Source of the DNA: Paraplanobispora takensis
GTDB lineage: Bacteria; Actinomycetota; Actinomycetes; Streptosporangiales; Streptosporangiaceae
Assembly (NCBI RefSeq): GCF_016863195.1
Contig: NZ_BOOK01000041.1
Location: forward strand, 1-64,000
Direction: 5' to 3'
DNA: 64,000 bases
Numbering within the stretch: position 1 is the stretch's first letter; the number at the start of each line of letters is the position of its first letter. The position numbers were made by a program, and so were the translations under genes. This document shows, piece by piece, positions 60,506 to 64,000 of the stretch. The notes beneath the pieces are model-generated. The model was not told where the DNA came from. It did no database searches and saw only the letters and a list, made by a program, of their open reading frames with translations.

Positions 60506-60951
60506 TGCTCGGACAAACCAGCCTGGACGGCGTGAGCCGCGGTCATCGGCATGTCTTCCCCAGGGCCGTCAGGTTCGCGGACATCGACTCACTGGGCCAC
60601 GTCAACAACGTGCGCTACTTCGACTATCTCGAAGACGCCCGCCTGGCGATGTTCCACATCGACCCGCACCGGGAGGGACGGGACCCCTTCCGGGGGCTCG
60701 TCATCGCCCGGCATGAGATCGACTACCGCAGGCCCCTCACCTTCCGGCCGGACCCGGTCAGGGTGGAGACCTGGGTGAGCGGGATCCGCCCGGTGCGCTT
60801 CACGCTCGACTACGAGATCCGCGACGATCACGAGGTCTTCGTCCGCGCCCGCTCGATCCTCGTCGCCTACGACGTGGAGAAGTCCGCTCCCCGCCGGCTG
60901 AACGAGGACGAGCTCGCCTATCTGCGCAGGTTCGCCGTCGAGGCCGGATAG
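60505..60951 (+). CDS. Acyl-CoA thioesterase (hotdog, 4HBT type)
   Basis: A 148-residue hotdog-fold protein. RAVRFADIDSLGHVNNVRYF with YLEDARLAMF is the 4-hydroxybenzoyl-CoA thioesterase-like active site (Asp in F-A-D-I-D, H-V-N-N); a second strand has RHEIDYRRPLTF and the tail RARSILVAYDVEK. It hydrolyses acyl-CoA or acyl-ACP thioesters. The start is GTG 60505, leaderless. A thioesterase directly downstream of ettA appears common in actinomycetes as far as I recall; the functional link is unclear. Confidence 0.9.
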   Translation: MLGQTSLDGVSRGHRHVFPRAVRFADIDSLGHVNNVRYFDYLEDARLAMFHIDPHREGRDPFRGLVIARHEIDYRRPLTFRPDPVRVETWVSGIRPVRFTLDYEIRDDHEVFVRARSILVAYDVEKSAPRRLNEDELAYLRRFAVEAG

Positions 60952-60959
60952 ACGCCCCG

Positions 60960-62489
60960 CTACGGCGTGCGGAGCCAGACGGCGGTGTCCGGAGGCAGGA
61001 CGCCGTCGTCCACGGGGGCGCTGGAGATCAGGACCTCTTCGTACGGCGGGAGCCGTACCGGATCGGTGCCGCAGTTGACGGCGCAGGTCAGCGAGCCCCT
61101 GGTGAAGAAGAGGGCGTCCTCGGGGGAGTCCAGCCAGGTGATGCGGCCGGGAAGCGAGGCGCGCAGCTCCCGGCGGATCCGTAGGGCCCGCCGGGAGAAG
61201 GCGAGCGTCGAGCCGGGGTCGGCGGACTGGCGCTCGGCGGTCAGCGCGGCCCATTCGAACGGCTGCGGGAGCCAGGGGTCGACGCCGTCGGGGGAGAACC
61301 CGAACGGCTCGGTGATCCCCGACCAGGGCAGGGGGACCCGGCAGCCGTCCCGTCCGGGGATCTTCCCGCCCGAGCGGGCGAAGATGGGATCCTGGCGGGC
61401 CTCCGGGGGAAGTTCCTTCACCTCGGGGAGACCGAGTTCCTCACCTTGATAGAGATAGGCCGACCCCGGCAGGGCGAGCATGGTCAGCAGCGCCGCCTTG
61501 GCGCGGGCCAGGCCGGTGGTGGAGTTGGCCAGCCCCTCGCCGTAGCGGGTCACGGGACGCACCACGTCGTGGTTGGACAGCACCCACGTGGGGGCGGTCC
61601 CGGTGACCAGGGTGTCGTCGATGACGGTCTTGAAGGCGGTGGCCGACCAGGGCGCCTCCAGCCAGGCGAAGTTGAAGCTCTGGTGCAGCTCGTCGGGGCG
61701 CAGATAGAGGGCCAGGTCCTCGGCGGAGTCGGTCCACACCTCGCCGACGGCCATGCGCTCGCCGGGGTAGGAGTCGAGCACCTTGCGCCACTGCCGGTAG
61801 ACCTCGTGGACCTCCGGGCGTCCCCATATGGGCGACTCGGCCTTGAACGCCTGCTTGCCCGGCGGGGTGTCGGGCAGCCCCTCGGCCTTGTACAGGCCCA
61901 TCGCCACGTCGATCCTGAACCCGTCCACCCCCCGGTCCAGCCAGAACCTGAGCACGTCGAGGAACTCGGCGTGCACCTCGGGGTTGCGCCAGTTGAAGTC
62001 GGGCTGGGACGGGTCGAACAGGTGCAGGTACCACTGCCCGTCGGGCAGCCGGGTCCAGGCCGGGCCGCCGAAGACCGACTGCCAGTTGTTCGGCGGCCGG
62101 GTCCCGCCCTCCCGGAACAGATAGCGCTCGCGCCCCTCGCCGCGCAGGGCGGCCTGGAACCACGGGTGCGCGGAGGAGCTGTGGTTGGGCACGATGTCCA
62201 CGATCACCCGCAGCCCGAGCGCGTGCGCGTCGGCCACCATCGCGTCGAAGTCGGTCAGGGTGCCGAAGAGCGGGTCGACGTCCCGGTAGTCGGCCACGTC
62301 GTAGCCGCCGTCCGCCATGGGCGAGCGGTAGAAGGGCGCCAGCCAGATCGCGTCGACTCCGAGCTCGGCGAGGTACGGCAGGCGCTGCCGGACGCCGGCC
62401 AGGTCGCCGACGCCGTCTCCCGAGGCGTCGGCGAAGCTGCGGACGTAGATCTCGTAGACGACGGCCTCACGCCACCAGGGGGCTTCCAT
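60960..62489 (-). CDS. GH13 alpha-glucosidase / oligo-1,6-glucosidase-like
   Basis: A 509-residue glycoside hydrolase of GH13. The N-terminus is [20 protein letters not shown]; region I is [18 protein letters not shown]; nucleophile Asp in [18 protein letters not shown]; acid/base Glu in [13 protein letters not shown]; transition-state Asp in [16 protein letters not shown]. No signal peptide, so it acts in the cytosol on imported oligosaccharides or on glycogen/trehalose metabolites. It converges on the thioesterase gene (9 bases between stops). Confidence 0.94.
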   Translation of the reverse strand: MEAPWWREAVVYEIYVRSFADASGDGVGDLAGVRQRLPYLAELGVDAIWLAPFYRSPMADGGYDVADYRDVDPLFGTLTDFDAMVADAHALGLRVIVDIVPNHSSSAHPWFQAALRGEGRERYLFREGGTRPPNNWQSVFGGPAWTRLPDGQWYLHLFDPSQPDFNWRNPEVHAEFLDVLRFWLDRGVDGFRIDVAMGLYKAEGLPDTPPGKQAFKAESPIWGRPEVHEVYRQWRKVLDSYPGERMAVGEVWTDSAEDLALYLRPDELHQSFNFAWLEAPWSATAFKTVIDDTLVTGTAPTWVLSNHDVVRPVTRYGEGLANSTTGLARAKAALLTMLALPGSAYLYQGEELGLPEVKELPPEARQDPIFARSGGKIPGRDGCRVPLPWSGITEPFGFSPDGVDPWLPQPFEWAALTAERQSADPGSTLAFSRRALRIRRELRASLPGRITWLDSPEDALFFTRGSLTCAVNCGTDPVRLPPYEEVLISSAPVDDGVLPPDTAVWLRTP

Positions 62490-62519
62490 GTGTGATGAGT
62501 TGCCCCCGCCGGGTGAGGT

Positions 62520-62918
62520 TTATGCGTCGGGGGCGTTCACCATGCTGTGCGCGGCGTAGACGAGATAGTCCCACAGGCGCTTGTCCAGCTCGGCGGGGAG
62601 CTCCAGCGAGTCCACGGCGTCGCGCATGTGCTTGAGCCAGGCGTCGCGCTCGGCGCCGCCGATGACGAACGGGTTGTGCCGCATCCGCAGCCGGGGGTGG
62701 CCGCGCTGCTGGCTGTAGGTGCCGGGCCCGCCCCAGTACTGGATCAGGAACATGCGCAGCCGTTCCTCGGCTCCGGCGAGGTCCTCCTGGGGGTAGAGCG
62801 GCCACAGCAGCGGGTCTTCGACGACGCCCTCGTAGAAGCGGTGGACGAGACGGCGGAAGATCTCCTCCCCGCCGACGGCCTCGTAGAAGGACTGGGATTC
62901 CTCGGTGCTACCTGACAC
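62520..62918 (-). CDS. Truncated haemoglobin, group II (trHbO-like)
   Basis: A 132-residue two-on-two globin. [20 protein letters not shown] (helices A/B with Phe/Tyr), [20 protein letters not shown] (E helix, B10/CD region) and [20 protein letters not shown] with the proximal His and Trp G8 typical of group II globins. It binds oxygen or NO and scavenges oxidants. The start is GTG 62918, with AGCCTA (TAGGCT on the gene strand, 62925-62930) six bases upstream, again leaderless. Confidence 0.93.
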   Translation of the reverse strand: MSGSTEESQSFYEAVGGEEIFRRLVHRFYEGVVEDPLLWPLYPQEDLAGAEERLRMFLIQYWGGPGTYSQQRGHPRLRMRHNPFVIGGAERDAWLKHMRDAVDSLELPAELDKRLWDYLVYAAHSMVNAPDA

Positions 62919-62998
62919 ATTTCCAGCCTAAGGGGTGTCCGGGATGAGCCGTCCGCCGCCGGGGGGAAGGACCGCCTCCGGCGGGGGAGGCGGAGGCG

Positions 62999-64000
62999 TC
63001 AGCCGGCGATCGTGATCGCCTCGCGGTCGAGGGCGGCCTTGACGCGGAGGCGGAGTTCGCGGGCGACCTCGGCCTGGTGGGACGGGATGGTCTTGGCGCT
63101 GATCCGGAAGACCACGGCCGTGTCGGAGATCTGCTCGATCCCCCAGACCTGCGGCTCCTCGACGATGACGATGTCGCGGAAGGCCGAGTCCTCCCAGATC
63201 TCCTCGGCGACCCGCTGCAGGAGCTCGCGGACCGCGGGGACGTCGGCGGTGTAGGCGACCGGGACGTCCACGGTGGCGCGGGACCAGCCCTGCGACTCGT
63301 TGCCAACGCGGGTGATGGTGCCGTTGCGCACGTACCAGACCCGGCCGTCGGCGTCGCGCAGGCGGGTGATGCGCAGGGTTACGGCCTCGACGGTGCCGAC
63401 GGCGGCACCGGCGTCGATCACGTCGCCCACGCCGTACTGGTCCTCCAGGAGCATGAACATGCCGGCGATGAAGTCCTTGACGAGCTCCTGGGCGCCGAAG
63501 CCGATGGCCACGCCCACGATTCCGATGCTGGTCAGCAGCGGGGCGATCGGGATGGAAAGGCGGTCCAGGACGGTCAGGCCGGCGGTGCCGAGGATGAGGA
63601 TCGAGGCCAGGGGGCGCAGCACCGAACCGATGGTCTCCGCACGCTGCCTGCGCCGCTCGGCTGCGACGGCGTCCAGTCCTTCGGGCTGCACCGTCTGCCG
63701 TCCTCGCAGGCGCCCGGCCAGCCCGCCGCCGGTGCCCGAGGAGGCCCGCCGTACCACCTGGGTGATCAGGCGGTGGGCCACCTTCCGCAGGATCAGGGCG
63801 ACGACCACGATGAGTACGACGGCCAGGACGCCCGCGGCCAGAGGGGCCCACTTGGCGGGCAGGACTGCTTCCATGATGGTGCAGATTATGGTGCCATCAC
63901 CGCTGTTCGTGCCGCACTCGCTGGTCAAGCTCGCTTCCATCTGACCCAGGTCGAAATTCGGGAGCGGACTTGGGCTGGGCTTGGGAGTAGGGCTGGGGGA
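62999..64000 (-). CDS. MscS-type mechanosensitive channel (5' end outside window)
   Basis: About 333 visible residues. An ATG at 63940 exists, but the frame stays open to the window edge and encodes a Pro/Ser-rich run (SPTPKPSPSPLPNFDLGQ), so the start lies outside. Then come a first helix (AAGVLAVVLIVVVALILRKV), a second, and the MscS pore helix and beta domain (IGIVGVAIGFGAQELVKDFI, EDQYGVGDVIDAGAAVGTVE, RDADGRVWYVRNGTITRV). It releases osmolytes on hypo-osmotic shock. The extracellular Pro-rich N-terminus with paired Cys (ECGTN...IICTI) is an unusual addition. Confidence 0.92.
   Translation of the reverse strand, partial: SPSPTPKPSPSPLPNFDLGQMEASLTSECGTNSGDGTIICTIMEAVLPAKWAPLAAGVLAVVLIVVVALILRKVAHRLITQVVRRASSGTGGGLAGRLRGRQTVQPEGLDAVAAERRRQRAETIGSVLRPLASILILGTAGLTVLDRLSIPIAPLLTSIGIVGVAIGFGAQELVKDFIAGMFMLLEDQYGVGDVIDAGAAVGTVEAVTLRITRLRDADGRVWYVRNGTITRVGNESQGWSRATVDVPVAYTADVPAVRELLQRVAEEIWEDSAFRDIVIVEEPQVWGIEQISDTAVVFRISAKTIPSHQAEVARELRLRVKAALDREAITIAG

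Overview
The window is high-GC actinobacterial chromosome, most consistent with a filamentous member of the Streptosporangiales (Streptosporangium/Nonomuraea type). The evidence is the codon usage, many GTG/TTG starts and leaderless promoters, a sigma-factor/CU044_5270-type pair, a two-gene dynamin-like GTPase set, EttA, F420-dependent LLM oxidoreductase, PucR and PadR regulators, and a membrane Ser/Thr kinase. No species is claimed.

Layout. Positions 1-11000 look accessory and partly decayed. They hold a frameshifted small gene, a translationally coupled pair of unknown genes, RidA, an ArsR-SRPBCC fusion behind a very large palindrome, a broken IS3-type transposase, a candidate 59-residue membrane protein, tRNA-Arg(TCT), a tyrosine recombinase and two secreted proteins. 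Positions 11000-23350 carry methyltransferase and PadR, a kinase-like phosphotransferase, cobD-cobQ, a SHOCT peptide, MarR/haloalkane dehalogenase, an ABC exporter with a PucR regulator, and a divergent MFS/ArsR pair. Positions 23350-32650 hold a quinone oxidoreductase, a Ser/Thr kinase, and an ABC importer operon (binding protein, two permeases, ATPase, HAD phosphatase) divergent from a GntR/UTRA regulator, the typical plan of phosphonate-type uptake. Positions 32700-41350 hold a DUF4328 protein, an orphan LuxR-type response regulator, an FtsX-type ABC exporter, an ECF sigma factor with its CU044_5270 partner, and an LLM F420 oxidoreductase and sulfatase divergent around a KstR-like box.

Positions 41370-45070 are a lactate utilisation locus (FadR-type regulator, twin operators, lutABC). 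Positions 45220-46720 are a DUF2795/Vms1-like operon behind a sequence that fits the sigma-B-type stress promoter consensus. Positions 46920-51650 are a second cobalamin/siroheme block (cobL, cbiX, cobT, cysG) running by a 4-nt overlap into two dynamin-like GTPases, followed by an SSB. The right end has a GGDEF diguanylate cyclase, ettA, a hotdog thioesterase, a GH13 glucosidase, a truncated haemoglobin and a mechanosensitive channel cut by the window edge.

The signals most worth testing are the regulatory architectures: the ArsR-SRPBCC fusion with its palindrome and retained internal ribosome site, the KstR-like box between the LLM and sulfatase genes, the stress-type promoter of the DUF2795/Vms1 pair, and the coupling of cysG to the dynamin genes. 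I see no CRISPR array, no intact transposon, no rRNA and no convincing cobalamin riboswitch.
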